This document shows, one piece after another, positions 8,991 to 18,990 of a DNA stretch of 64,000 nt (positions within the stretch are counted from its first letter, which is position 1; each line of letters opens with the position of its first letter). A program made the position numbers and the translations under genes. The stretch is from Pedobacter sp. BMA (GTDB lineage Bacteria; Bacteroidota; Bacteroidia; Sphingobacteriales; Sphingobacteriaceae): NCBI RefSeq assembly GCF_001027745.1, contig NZ_LECU01000002.1, forward strand, positions 310,001-374,000, in the 5' to 3' direction. The notes below the pieces were generated by a model that did no database searches, had not been told where the DNA came from, and worked only from the letters and a program-made list of their open reading frames with translations.

Positions 8991-9858
8991 CACATCTCGA
9001 CACATTCAGCCATTTTTCTTGAAACCCATTTTACTTTATTTCCTTAAGTCAAAAACCCTATTCCCGGTGGGTTTAAGGGGATTTTTGCTCAAAAAAGGGG
9101 TTTTAAATGCGTCTCCTTTGGGTTTTGCTTGGTTTTACCCAAACAATATGCAAGGAATGTGCAAGGAATGTGCAAGGAAAACCCAAGCGAGTTAACTGGA
9201 TACCTCCCAGGCTGGTCGAACAAAACCTAGGGCTGGGTCGGAGTACGAATTAACAATTCGGAACGCTGATTGGCCTATTTCCCGATACAACAATTAAAAA
9301 GTATTGATAATCAATTTATTAACAAAATAATTGAGCAAATAGAAAACATTGAAAAATTGGTTAACGGATTGATTATCAGACACTTTCAATTGTTCTGCTT
9401 GGAAATAGCGACAAAAAATAGCTCAAAATCGACATATTTCAAGTGAATCACAAAAGCTAAGGCACTGAAAATAAAAGAGTTATTAAATTAAAAAAAAATG
9501 ATTTTTTTTAAAATTTTCCGTGCGACGAAAATAAGATTTTTTTTGAATCATACCGTTTTTTTTTTGCTTTAAAACTATCAATAAAAGGTGTTAAAACTAT
9601 TGGGTTTTTTCAAATAATTTCCCCCTTTATCGGGTTGGCAAATGTTCAAAATTGGTAATAATTGTATTGATGATTTAAAGAGAATCACCGTTGTAGACAA
9701 GAAGATAAAAATCAGAGCTAAACGAAAATCCAGAATTGTTGCATTCAGGAAATGCATAACAAATATTTCTGGTGATTGATCTGGATCAACCAATCTGGCT
9801 AATACCTTTCCAACAAAACGCTATTGATTTGAAAAGTAATATTTTATAGAAAATTCAT
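8991..9858. other. AT-rich gene-poor region
   Basis: No convincing gene. Near the start is a G/T-rich stretch followed by three short direct repeats (listed separately). From ~9290 the DNA is strongly AT-rich with long T and A runs (around 9488-9560). A minus-strand open frame of 71 codons (9578-9793) has a hydrophobic stretch but no start context or recognisable sequence. I treat this region as the edge of an accessory or mobile segment. Confidence 0.5.
9150..9178. repeat. Three direct copies of GCAAGGA at 11-bp spacing
   Basis: GCAAGGAATGT occurs twice in perfect tandem, followed by a third GCAAGGA. The array is bracketed by short inverted segments, TTGGGTTTT near 9118 and AAAACCCAA near 9178, so the whole could fold as a stem with the repeats in the loop. 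It could be a protein-binding array or an element end. Nothing in the sequence decides between these. Confidence 0.6.
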
Positions 9859-10044
9859 CGTCGTTTAGCGTGTTTAATCCACTTTCCATTACCCGGCAAG
9901 AAGCGGGATATATGGGGATTTGCACGAGATCATAAAAATGAAGCCAGGGGATTTAAAGCTGAGTTATTTGAGGAATAAATAAAGGTTAGGGTATTTGCCA
10001 AGGCAGAACTTAAGCGGATATGGCAGGAAAGGAAAAAGATGTGA
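9859..10044 (+). pseudogene. Decayed coding remnant, family unknown
   Basis: One plus-strand frame reads like protein for ~61 codons with a single in-frame TAA: it contains PGKKRDIWGFARDHKNEARG, then KAELFEE, the stop, and IKVRVFAKAELKRIWQERKKM before a final TGA. The charged helical character on both sides of the internal stop, in the same frame, suggests the 3' end of a dead gene. I cannot name the family. The neighbouring broken transposase fits a region of mobile-element decay. Confidence 0.3.
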
Positions 10045-10312
10045 AGGATACGCAGGTGCTTGGCGCCAAGGAGAAAGGGACAACATTTATTTGAATGCGT
10101 CCCTTGAAATCGACTGTTAAAACTTGGTCCGAATGGATGAATTACGAACAGCTAGCTATTTTTGGTGTATGATGTCAATGGCTTTTTTAAACCCGCCCAA
10201 TACGTAATTTTGGTCGTAAATTGTCATCGCGAGATCTGCTTTAGGCATCCAGACGCGTCCCAGTTGAACAGCTTGTCTTGTCCTACTACAGCTTGTCATT
10301 ATGAACTAAAAA

Positions 10313-10717
10313 ATGAAAGCAATACCATTAAAATCTAAGAGGGCAGTTGTTTTGTCCAAGCGTAAGCCTTTTCAAAGAGTCGATGAGAAAACTAAATTAA
10401 AAATTGTTGAGGAGATAAAATCTGGCCTGATTAGCTGTAAGGGGGCCAGCCGGAAATATCGAATTCCCAGAAATAGTATAAAAGCCTGGGCAGGCAAATT
10501 TAATTTGACTACTTTACTTAATGAAGAAATTTCTTTACAACCTACCGAGATGACCCAAAATCAGGAATCCAGGCTGCTTTTAAGAAAAATACACGAGTTG
10601 ACTAAAGCCCTTGAGTTATCGCAGCTAAAAAACATAGCTTTAGAAACGATGATCGAAGTAGCAGAAAGCGATTTCCATATTAAGATAAAAAAAAAGCGTG
10701 GTACCAAACAGTCTTAA
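10313..10717 (+). CDS. IS3-family transposase OrfA (helix-turn-helix subunit)
   Basis: A 134-aa basic protein. Residues ~25-65 form a helix-turn-helix of the transposase_8/HTH_Tnp type (KLKIVEEIKSGLISCKGASR, then KYRIPRNSIKAWAGKF). The C-terminal part is a leucine-zipper-like helix (LLLRKIHELTKALELSQLKN), as expected for OrfA multimerisation. In IS3 elements OrfA binds the terminal repeats and is also made as an OrfAB fusion by -1 frameshifting; the slippery run is present near its 3' end. The reading frame is intact and of normal length, while its OrfB partner is truncated. Confidence 0.82.
   Translation: MKAIPLKSKRAVVLSKRKPFQRVDEKTKLKIVEEIKSGLISCKGASRKYRIPRNSIKAWAGKFNLTTLLNEEISLQPTEMTQNQESRLLLRKIHELTKALELSQLKNIALETMIEVAESDFHIKIKKKRGTKQS
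10687..10695 (+). promoter_or_regulatory. Probable -1 ribosomal frameshift site (run of nine A)
   Basis: A run of nine A followed by G lies in codons 125-128 of OrfA. The -1 frame is open from 10684 through this run and straight into OrfB (D-K-K-K-A-W-Y-Q-T-V-L-R-M-R-Q), with a stop codon just upstream at 10681. A slip on the A run would therefore yield an OrfAB fusion transposase, the standard strategy in IS3 elements. This is visible in the sequence; actual frameshifting is inferred. Confidence 0.65.
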
Positions 10718-10719
10718 GA

Positions 10720-11253
10720 ATGCGGCAGAATCGTCCGGGAAATACCCTTGTAGAATTCTGTGCACTGTTTGGGGTTAGCCGACAGGCTTATTATTTAGCT
10801 CACCATAAAGCCTCCAGAACAAGTATCGGAAACATGATCGTCTTAAAACTGGTGGGCGAATTCCGCGCCACTATCCCTATGTTGGGAACCAGAAAGCTCT
10901 TGTACCTGCTGCTTCCTGAAATGGAAAAACACGAGATAAAAATGGGGAGAGATCAATTATATGAACTATTGCGCTTTCATGGACTACTCATCCGCAAAAG
11001 AAAACGAATGACTAAAACAACAGATTCACATCACTGGCTAAGAAAATATCCAAATCTTATCAAGCATCTTACGCTTTCAGCTCCCGAACAGCTTTGGGTA
11101 AGTGACATTACCTATATTCGAACCCTGGAAGGCTTCAGTTACCTTAGCTTAATTACCGATGCCTATTCAAGAAAGATAGTCGGCTTCTCTCTTCATCCAA
11201 ATCTGGAAGCGGTAGGATGCATAAATGCGCTACTTCCTTCGTCACCTTTATAA
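10720..11253 (+). pseudogene. IS3-family transposase OrfB, truncated
   Basis: 177 codons remain of a protein that normally has about 280-300. The N-terminal HTH_21 region (LLYLLLPEMEKHEIKMGRDQ, then LRFHGLLIRKRK) and the beginning of the integrase core with the first catalytic Asp (WVSDITYIRT) and TDAYSRKIVGF are intact. After LEAVGCINAL the similarity to IS3 OrfB ends and the frame terminates in an unrelated-looking LPSSPL. The second Asp and the Glu of the DDE triad are gone, so the protein cannot catalyse transposition. It can be translated from its own ATG or as an OrfAB fusion. Confidence 0.8.
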
Positions 11254-11572
11254 ACTGACCAGCTACGGTCCTTTGTTGACTGAGCCTGACTATGGTAATA
11301 AACACCTAAGCTCATTATAAGCAACAAGACACATCCAAGTTGTTGCGGTTTGCAGTTTTTCATAAGCATGTTTAAATTTTATTATTATACATGAGTTTAT
11401 TAAATGGTTGTTGCGTCAATAACGTAGCTATACATAGCCTGGTTAAGTTTACTAGCAGCGAAGCTGATTTATTTCAGCATTACCTACATTTCGGTTATCA
11501 GGCCAACAATGAAACCCTCTTTACCAATTTTTCGGCAGTTGCCAGGCTCCTACCCGCTCTTGCACCTATGAT
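11254..11572. other. Junction region after the broken transposase
   Basis: No gene I can support. Two short plus-strand frames occur (ATG 11225 with 32 codons; ATG 11391 with 61 codons, running 4 bp into the stop of the leftward beta-propeller gene). The second ends in NFSAVARLLPALAPMI and could be a fragment of something, but I do not recognise it. The stretch probably holds the deletion or insertion scar that removed the 3' half of the IS. Confidence 0.4.
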
Positions 11573-12397
11573 TTAATCTAGCCTGTAGGCGACAACTGAA
11601 TTTCCAAACAGTGTGGGAACATAAACCATGTGACTTGCTGGATCGTATGCAATATCTGCACTATAAATCTTTTTAGCCTCGGTATCAAGCAATAATTGAT
11701 TATCTCCTCTCGCATTAAGATAAAAGATTTGCCCGCTATAGATGGTAAATAAAAATTCTCGATCTCCAATTGGTTCTAAACCATCTGATCCCTTTTTCGG
11801 TATACTGCCAATCCGTGTGATTTTTTTGTTTGCTCCAATCTTAAGTACCCCCCCATCGGATACCATGTACAAATTATCTCCAATGGCTTTTAACCCATTG
11901 GCTCCAACATGACCTTTGAGGTATGTTGAAGGTTTTCCATTTTTAATTTTAGTAACGATACCTAATTCAGAATCAGATACGTAAATAACCCCTTTAGCAT
12001 CTACTGTAATGTCATTTAGACCCTTGGCGCCTGTAATTGGAATCCGGCTATCGATGTTTCCATTTAGGGTATCTATCACCACAACCTCGGTAATATCTGC
12101 GACATAAAGTCTGTTTTTCCAAAGTCCCATTCCCTTTGGTGCATGCAGTCCTGATACCCAGTTTGCGTTTATGATTTTTCCATCCCGGTCAATTTTGGCT
12201 ATACCTCCCTTTCCATCTGCATCCCAGGCCTGCCCGTCAACCAGGGAAACATACATACCACTCGCACTCAATAAAACCGATTCAGGAACTGCAAGTGTAG
12301 TATCACTTTCCCAGATTTTAGTCAAGGTATGCTGGGCCTGCGCCTGAGTAGTTATGCCTATTAATAGGATGATAATTAATTTTTTTAGTGTTTTCAT
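11573..12397 (-). CDS. Secreted SMP-30/NHL-type beta-propeller protein
   Basis: 274 aa with a clear N-terminal signal peptide (KKLIIILLIGITTQAQAQ). The rest shows repeated blade-like units with D-G or N-G turns and strand motifs (GMGLWKNRLYVADI, KGLNDITVDAKGVIYVSD, GLKAIGDNLYMVSDGG), typical of six-bladed SMP-30/gluconolactonase or NHL propellers. Such proteins hydrolyse lactones using a bound metal, or simply bind ligands; the metal-binding residues cannot be assigned with certainty. It is the last gene of a four-gene leftward operon (MFS, aldo-keto reductase, alpha/beta hydrolase, propeller) and starts 18 bp after the hydrolase stop. A periplasmic lactonase or ester-processing role fits those neighbours but is inference. 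Confidence 0.75.
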   Translation of the reverse strand: MKTLKKLIIILLIGITTQAQAQHTLTKIWESDTTLAVPESVLLSASGMYVSLVDGQAWDADGKGGIAKIDRDGKIINANWVSGLHAPKGMGLWKNRLYVADITEVVVIDTLNGNIDSRIPITGAKGLNDITVDAKGVIYVSDSELGIVTKIKNGKPSTYLKGHVGANGLKAIGDNLYMVSDGGVLKIGANKKITRIGSIPKKGSDGLEPIGDREFLFTIYSGQIFYLNARGDNQLLLDTEAKKIYSADIAYDPASHMVYVPTLFGNSVVAYRLD

Positions 12398-12415
12398 ATT
12401 GATGTTGTTTTTAAC

Positions 12416-13462
12416 TTAGTCCAGCTTGTTTTTCTTTAAAAAATCTGACAACAGATCAGCGATCTGTAAATTGTTCACATCAGAGAAAGGAAAATGAGTA
12501 TTGCCATAAATGCCGATCTCCGGAAGATGGACAACTGTTGCATTTCCACCATGCTTATTTACCATTGCTGCCCATTCTCTGGCCAGGTTGAGGCGAAAAA
12601 GCCAGTCATTTTGATGTGGATTATTACCGGGTACAGTTGGAATATTATCACCGTAATACATTACAATTGGCAGTTTGGTATACGCCATAAATTTTGACAT
12701 CGAAATCTCTGTAGCCTCAGCCATTCTGGTCTTGGTTTTAGTTTCTTCCGGTCTCTCACCCTGCGGGAATGGAAACAATCCACCAGGTTCATAAGAAACA
12801 ATTCCCTTGATCTTGCTTGTTTTTAAAAGGGTCTGCCAACCAACAGGCCCGCCCATGGAGTGGGTAATTAGGATTGCCGGTCCCGTTTTCTCAGCAAGTG
12901 CGGCATACGCATCCGTATAGACTTCGTAATCCGTAGGTCCTGTATCTGGTGTCATCTGTCGAAAAAACTGATTCAGGGTTTCCTGATCATTTTTAAACTG
13001 AACGCCCTTGTAAAAGTTCGGCCATTCGCCTATTCTAAACCTGTTGAACCAATATTCTTCAGTAAATTCAGGCTTTATCGTATCGGCTACTGTGCTTCTG
13101 CCCGCATCACCGCGACGGGGCTGATCAGCGAGGTAAACGCTGAAGTGGCGACGCAAAAAGATGTTCTGAAATCCTTCCCGTCCATCAGGAGTAGTTTCCC
13201 AGGTTTTTGAGAACTGGCCGATGCCGTGTACAAAGATCAGCGGATATTTGTGCGGCTTAACTGGAACCTGATAATACACATAGGCGTGGTCGCCATGAAA
13301 CGATTTCCCTTCTGCGTTTGTCAGCACTTTACCCCCTATGGCAAAACTACCCTGCTCCTGAATCATTATAGGGGCAGGTTTTGTTTGAGCCATCACCTGA
13401 GCTGCAAAGGTCAACAGCAAGAAAATGCAGCAGAGATTTTTTAAAGAATTTTTTATTAGCAT
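12416..13462 (-). CDS. Secreted alpha/beta-hydrolase (esterase/lipase-like)
   Basis: 348 aa with a signal peptide (residues 1-25, ending AQVMAQ). The alpha/beta-hydrolase core shows the oxyanion motif HGIG (79-82), the nucleophile elbow THSMGG with Ser202, and a late His in YGNTHFPF that should complete the triad; the acid is probably in VMYYGDN. Residues ~100-180 look like a lid region. The family contains secreted esterases with unknown natural substrates. The gene starts 3 bp after the aldo-keto reductase stop and is followed by the propeller gene, so it is co-transcribed. Because both hydrolase and propeller are exported while the reductase is cytoplasmic, the operon may hydrolyse an external ester or lactone and then reduce the imported product. 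Confidence 0.85.
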   Translation of the reverse strand: MLIKNSLKNLCCIFLLLTFAAQVMAQTKPAPIMIQEQGSFAIGGKVLTNAEGKSFHGDHAYVYYQVPVKPHKYPLIFVHGIGQFSKTWETTPDGREGFQNIFLRRHFSVYLADQPRRGDAGRSTVADTIKPEFTEEYWFNRFRIGEWPNFYKGVQFKNDQETLNQFFRQMTPDTGPTDYEVYTDAYAALAEKTGPAILITHSMGGPVGWQTLLKTSKIKGIVSYEPGGLFPFPQGERPEETKTKTRMAEATEISMSKFMAYTKLPIVMYYGDNIPTVPGNNPHQNDWLFRLNLAREWAAMVNKHGGNATVVHLPEIGIYGNTHFPFSDVNNLQIADLLSDFLKKNKLD

Positions 13463-13465
13463 GGC

Positions 13466-14323
<858 letters not shown>

Positions 14324-14332
14324 TTAATTATG

Positions 14333-15553
14333 TTATAACGGTTTCAAATCTTTTTTACGCTTTGCATAAGGGCTGCTTGCAAATACCAGTATTGCAGCGG
14401 CAAACATCATCACAACAGCACCAGAAAATGAACCATAAACCCCAGTTCTATCAAAAAGCAGCCCTCCGATAAGTGCACCTAATGTGACCGCAAGCTGCAT
14501 CCCGGCTACCAGTAAGGCGCCAGCGCTTTCCGCTTCATCGGGAACGCTCGTGCTCATCCAGGTAGACCAGGCAACGGGAGCTGTCCCAAAGAAAACGCCC
14601 CATAAGGCAATGCCTATTCCTGCGGTTACAACACCTGAACCCATCGCGATCAGCACGATACCCAAAATGGCCATCAGCAAGGGTGCAAAACCCAGGATAA
14701 AATAAAGGTGATTTTTAAGAAAACCGGCAATAAGGGTGGTACCGAAAAAACCCGCTACGCCAAAGGCCAGCAGAATTGCTGAAATCCCACTTACCCCCAG
14801 GCCGACTTTATTTTCAAGGAAAGGCCTCAGATAGGTAAAGAATGAAAAATGGCCGGCAAATATCAGCAGAACCGATATAATTCCTAAAAAAATGCCCGGA
14901 CGTTTAATGACTTCAACAAAAGTCCTTAGTCGTATGGTACCCGTTGGAAGTACCTTGGGCATGCAAATAAATTGCCAGATAAAAGCAATCAGTCCTATTG
15001 CCGAAGCAAACATAAAAGTTCCGCGCCAACCGATGTGGCCACCAAGATAACTGCCCAGTGGTGCGGCAATTGCAGTGGCCACGGAAACAGCTCCGAAAAT
15101 AATAGAAAATGCTTTCGGAATATTTGCTGGCGGAACCAGTCGCATGGCAATAGCTGCTGCCATTGCCCAAAAACCGCCAAGGGCAATACCCAAAAGTAAA
15201 CGACCAGTTAACAGCAATAAATAATTGGGCGCTATCGCCACGATGATGTTTGATAAAGCAAGTAGCGAGGAAAAAACAAGAACAACAATGCGCCTGTCTA
15301 TGCGTCGGGTGATCAGTGCACTAAAAAGACTTGAAAAAATCCCGACAATTGCTGTTGCAGATACCGTCTGCCCTGCCATGCCTTCAGTAATGTGGAACGA
15401 ACTCGCTATAGGAGTAAGTAGGCTTACTGGAAGCAACTCAGCCACTACAAGGCCCGAAACCCCCATCGCCATGGAGTAAACAGCACCCCAGGATGGCTTA
15501 AGCTCATTTGCTGTGGATGTTGGTAATTGATTGTTTTCTGTACTATTGATCAT
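14333..15553 (-). CDS. MFS transporter, DHA1 family (AraJ/YdhP-like)
   Basis: 406 aa with twelve predicted membrane helices. Motif A-like residues occur after TM2 (RRIDRRIVV), and a DHA1-type glycine-rich helix is seen at TM4-5 (GRLLLGIALGGFWAMAAAI), the pattern of the sugar-efflux/AraJ and arabinose-polymer exporters. The N-terminal ~20 residues are hydrophilic. It opens the four-gene operon that also has an aldo-keto reductase, an esterase and a beta-propeller. Upstream, a deleted SDR gene relic lies between it and the probable promoter, so the operon once began one gene earlier. The export substrate is unknown. Confidence 0.85.
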   Translation of the reverse strand: MINSTENNQLPTSTANELKPSWGAVYSMAMGVSGLVVAELLPVSLLTPIASSFHITEGMAGQTVSATAIVGIFSSLFSALITRRIDRRIVVLVFSSLLALSNIIVAIAPNYLLLLTGRLLLGIALGGFWAMAAAIAMRLVPPANIPKAFSIIFGAVSVATAIAAPLGSYLGGHIGWRGTFMFASAIGLIAFIWQFICMPKVLPTGTIRLRTFVEVIKRPGIFLGIISVLLIFAGHFSFFTYLRPFLENKVGLGVSGISAILLAFGVAGFFGTTLIAGFLKNHLYFILGFAPLLMAILGIVLIAMGSGVVTAGIGIALWGVFFGTAPVAWSTWMSTSVPDEAESAGALLVAGMQLAVTLGALIGGLLFDRTGVYGSFSGAVVMMFAAAILVFASSPYAKRKKDLKPL

Positions 15554-15629
15554 TTAGAATAAGTAACACTGCCACGGAACCTTTGATTAACTTTCAACTT
15601 GAGATCCATGATTATGAATAAAAAATTTG

Positions 15630-15738
15630 TTAGATGTTTAAACCGCCGTCTATGAAAAGATCATGACCCAGGATCATATCCTAGTCCTGATGCTACTCCT
15701 GTAACCAGTGCTACTTTTCCTTCCATTATTACGTTCAT
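15630..15738 (-). pseudogene. Short-chain dehydrogenase relic with large internal deletion
   Basis: Reading leftward from ATG 15738, the frame gives MNVIMEGKVALVTGVASGLG, the nucleotide-binding TGxxxGxG start of an SDR, and soon stops. One frame shift later the sequence reads GHDLFIDGGLNI and stop, the usual C-terminal end of the same family. About 200 central codons, including the catalytic Tyr and Lys, are missing. The two ends of one gene joined at ~15666 show an internal deletion and not a new small gene. It lies directly upstream of the MFS operon in the same orientation. Confidence 0.75.
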
Positions 15739-15766
15739 GATTCCACCTTTAATTTTGATAGGACAA

Positions 15767-15777
15767 AGGTCAGACCT
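15767..15777. promoter_or_regulatory. Operator-like palindrome upstream of the SDR relic/MFS operon
   Basis: AGGTCAGACCT has perfect 5-bp arms around a single central base and lies 29 bp upstream of the relic's start codon. Three copies of TTACC follow at 15794-15824 (spaced 9 and 12 bp). The position suits a repressor or activator site for the leftward operon. No cognate regulator is adjacent, so this is tentative. Confidence 0.3.
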
Positions 15778-15957
15778 AATACTGAATAAGTCCTTACCAT
15801 AGTTACCGGATTACTTACCACTTTTACAGGTTTGGTCTAAAAAAATCTGAAGTGGAATAGCATTAGATTGGATTAAGATTTTAATAAAGGTTTATCACAA
15901 TGTTACATTTTGTACAATGGTAATTTTGTAAAATCCGAACGCAAAACAGCCAATTGG

Positions 15958-17010
<1,053 letters not shown>

Positions 17011-17129
17011 TCAAACCAAAGATTATACAATTCAAACCTTAATAAATGATGAATCCCATATTTGAATGCTTTAACTCATGATCACAATGCTTTATAAGGA
17101 AAAATAGATTTGAATTGTTAATTTTGTGA

Positions 17130-18020
17130 ATGAATGAAAATGTAGCAGAGATTTCAGATTTTCAAACAAAGGATTTGAAGCTGAAAGGCTTCAGAGCTTA
17201 TGAAGTTTTGACAAAAATTGACCCCTTACCAAGCTTCGGCAGACGTGATTGCTATAAGGTGTGCCTCGTTACGGGCGATACGTTATTAAAATATAGTGAT
17301 AAAAGTGTCAAAGCCGAAGGTCGTTATCTGTTTTTTGGACATCCGCACTTACCCTATTCTTCGCATGTTAAGGGTAAAATGACAGGGTATGCTTGTTTGT
17401 TTACAGAAGATTTCTTGAAACTCAATGACTATCGAGTGGGGAGCCATCCGGAGTCCCCGCTATTTAAATTATCCCATTCTTACTTTATTAAGGTAGATGA
17501 TAAACAATATGATTTTCTATGTACACTTTTTAAAAAAATAATTGCGGAGCAATTCACCGATTATGAATATAAAGTTGAATTAGTACGGACCTATCTTTCC
17601 CTTATTGTTCAGGAGGCTATGAAGATTATTCCAGTTGAAAACCTAATGAAATTCGGAAATGGAGCATCACGAATATCCATGCTTTTTCTAGAGATGCTTG
17701 AAAGACAATTTCCTATTGAGAGTCTGGACTATGTGATAGGATTACGTACTGCCCAAGATTTTGCCGAGCAGCTAAATGTTCATGTAAATTATCTTAATCG
17801 TTCTGTAAAGGAAGTTACGGGAAAACCAACTACAAGACATATCACTGAACGGATTATCTCGGAAGCGAAAGCTTTGCTACAGCATACTGACTGGTCTGTT
17901 TCAGAGGTTGCGTATAGCCTAGGTTTTGAGTATCCGACTTATTTCAATAAATACTTTAAAAAAAATACTGGCGCAATTCCCAAATCTTTTCGGGGATATT
18001 CCGCAAATTATCTTGTTTAA
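17130..18020 (+). CDS. AraC-family transcriptional regulator
   Basis: 296 aa. Residues 1-190 are a cupin-like effector domain with a pattern shared with the genes at 32505 and 35220 (FGRRDCYKVCLVTGDTLLKYSDK). Residues ~200-295 are the AraC double helix-turn-helix (AEQLNVHVNYLNRSVKEVTG, then VSEVAYSLGFEYPTYFNKYFKK). In Bacteroidota this subfamily is commonly beside single oxidoreductase genes. Here it diverges from an aldo-keto reductase. The start at ATG 17130 is followed by a second in-frame Met only far downstream, so the assignment is firm. Confidence 0.9.
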   Translation: MNENVAEISDFQTKDLKLKGFRAYEVLTKIDPLPSFGRRDCYKVCLVTGDTLLKYSDKSVKAEGRYLFFGHPHLPYSSHVKGKMTGYACLFTEDFLKLNDYRVGSHPESPLFKLSHSYFIKVDDKQYDFLCTLFKKIIAEQFTDYEYKVELVRTYLSLIVQEAMKIIPVENLMKFGNGASRISMLFLEMLERQFPIESLDYVIGLRTAQDFAEQLNVHVNYLNRSVKEVTGKPTTRHITERIISEAKALLQHTDWSVSEVAYSLGFEYPTYFNKYFKKNTGAIPKSFRGYSANYLV

Positions 18021-18694
18021 TTTTACCTATTAATTTGTTTTTTATAATCAAAAATACTAATGTGTTGTTTGAGCTATTGAGCTGTAACACAAAAGGTTTA
18101 TCTCTAAACAAAATGCAAACTAAATCGATCTAAGAAATAATAATGAAATTTTGATATCAAGTACCCATATCATTTTAAATCAAAACGTCGTCTTCTGATA
18201 GGGCGCTTTAGTTAGCAATAGTATAGTCTTGTCTCAGAAAACAAATGTATGTCATGGCTTTGCTAAAATGAGAAAATATGGTTATAGACTTCGTTAACGA
18301 TATGGTAATTGCCATATGGGGAAAGACAGAAGAATTATAGGAAGTCCACTCCAACTTGGCTTCCAGAAATTAAAGACAGCCGTTTTTAGCTATTGTTAAG
18401 GAAGTGTTTGTTCAATCTCAATTTTCTTTTTGCTGTAACTTAGAGCATCAAATACGGCAAAAAATATAAGATTTTTTAACTTATAAGGCTATATGAGCTA
18501 TGCCTAGGTTACCTGCTTCTTGAATACTGCAAGGACCCACGCAATGAAATCAAAATATATTAAAAAGGTGAATTTGCACCCTCTTAGACTTAAACATCAG
18601 TAATAATGGTAGGTAATAGAGTAAATTGTATACAAAAATGATCTTTCGCAAGCGCTACTTTTACTTTTTACAATCCGTAGAATCGAAAAGCCCC
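18021..18694. other. AT-rich intergenic region without a recognised gene
   Basis: No frame longer than ~40 codons looks coding. A near-palindrome centred at ~18307 (ATATGGTAATTGCCATAT, one G-T mismatch) is the only striking element. This AT-rich stretch resembles other decayed parts of the 9-37 kb region. Confidence 0.45.
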
Positions 18695-18805
18695 ATGAAA
18701 AAATTAGTGTTAGCATTTATAGTCTTATCCGGTTTAGGATTTTACGCTCAAACCAATGAGAAAAATGAATTATTGGCCCTTTATGCAAGTGCTATTCGCG
18801 ATTAA
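18695..18805 (+). CDS. Small secreted peptide or gene fragment, 36 aa
   Basis: The frame reads as a clean signal peptide (KKLVLAFIVLSGLGFYAQ) followed by only 18 residues (TNEKNELLALYASAIRD). The leader is of the Bacteroidota type, ending A-Q. It is either a short exported peptide or, more likely, the 5' stub of a truncated exported protein, since the mature part ends abruptly in AT-rich non-coding DNA. It lies 185 bp upstream of the molybdenum hydroxylase operon in the same orientation. Confidence 0.4.
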   Translation: MKKLVLAFIVLSGLGFYAQTNEKNELLALYASAIRD

Positions 18806-18990
18806 ATTATATCAATTACATATTGTCTAATGAAGTGCGAGCAATTCGAAGCCTAACTTTCAAATACAAATAAAACTATCATTATATAATCAGTGTTAAA
18901 ATGAGGGAGGCATTTTGTTTAAAACAGCAAAATTGTAGCGACCTAATTTCAATTAAATTTATTTAGTCTCCGTACTCAGCGACTGCGCTT

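Larger units (their letters stand above)
10313..11240 (+). mobile_element. IS3-family insertion sequence, 3'-truncated
   Basis: Two ORFs in the IS3 arrangement (OrfA, then OrfB in the -1 frame) are present, but the OrfB homology stops near 11232 and no right end is seen. I could not find convincing terminal inverted repeats on the left; the ~50 bp before OrfA contain the repeated motif CAGCTTGTC. With the catalytic C-terminal half missing, the element is dead by itself. Confidence 0.75.

Noticed and set aside
8860..9195. Plus-strand frame of 111 codons extending past the PAS kinase
   Set aside because: Its first part is the wrong register of the kinase gene and the rest is G/T-rich repeat DNA.
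9578..9793. Minus-strand 71-codon frame with a hydrophobic stretch
   Set aside because: Very AT-rich region, no ribosome-binding or promoter context, and no family resemblance.
11391..11576. Plus-strand 61-codon frame after the broken IS
   Set aside because: Unrecognised, runs into the stop of a real antiparallel gene, and lies in a junction region; kept only as a remark in the gap entry.
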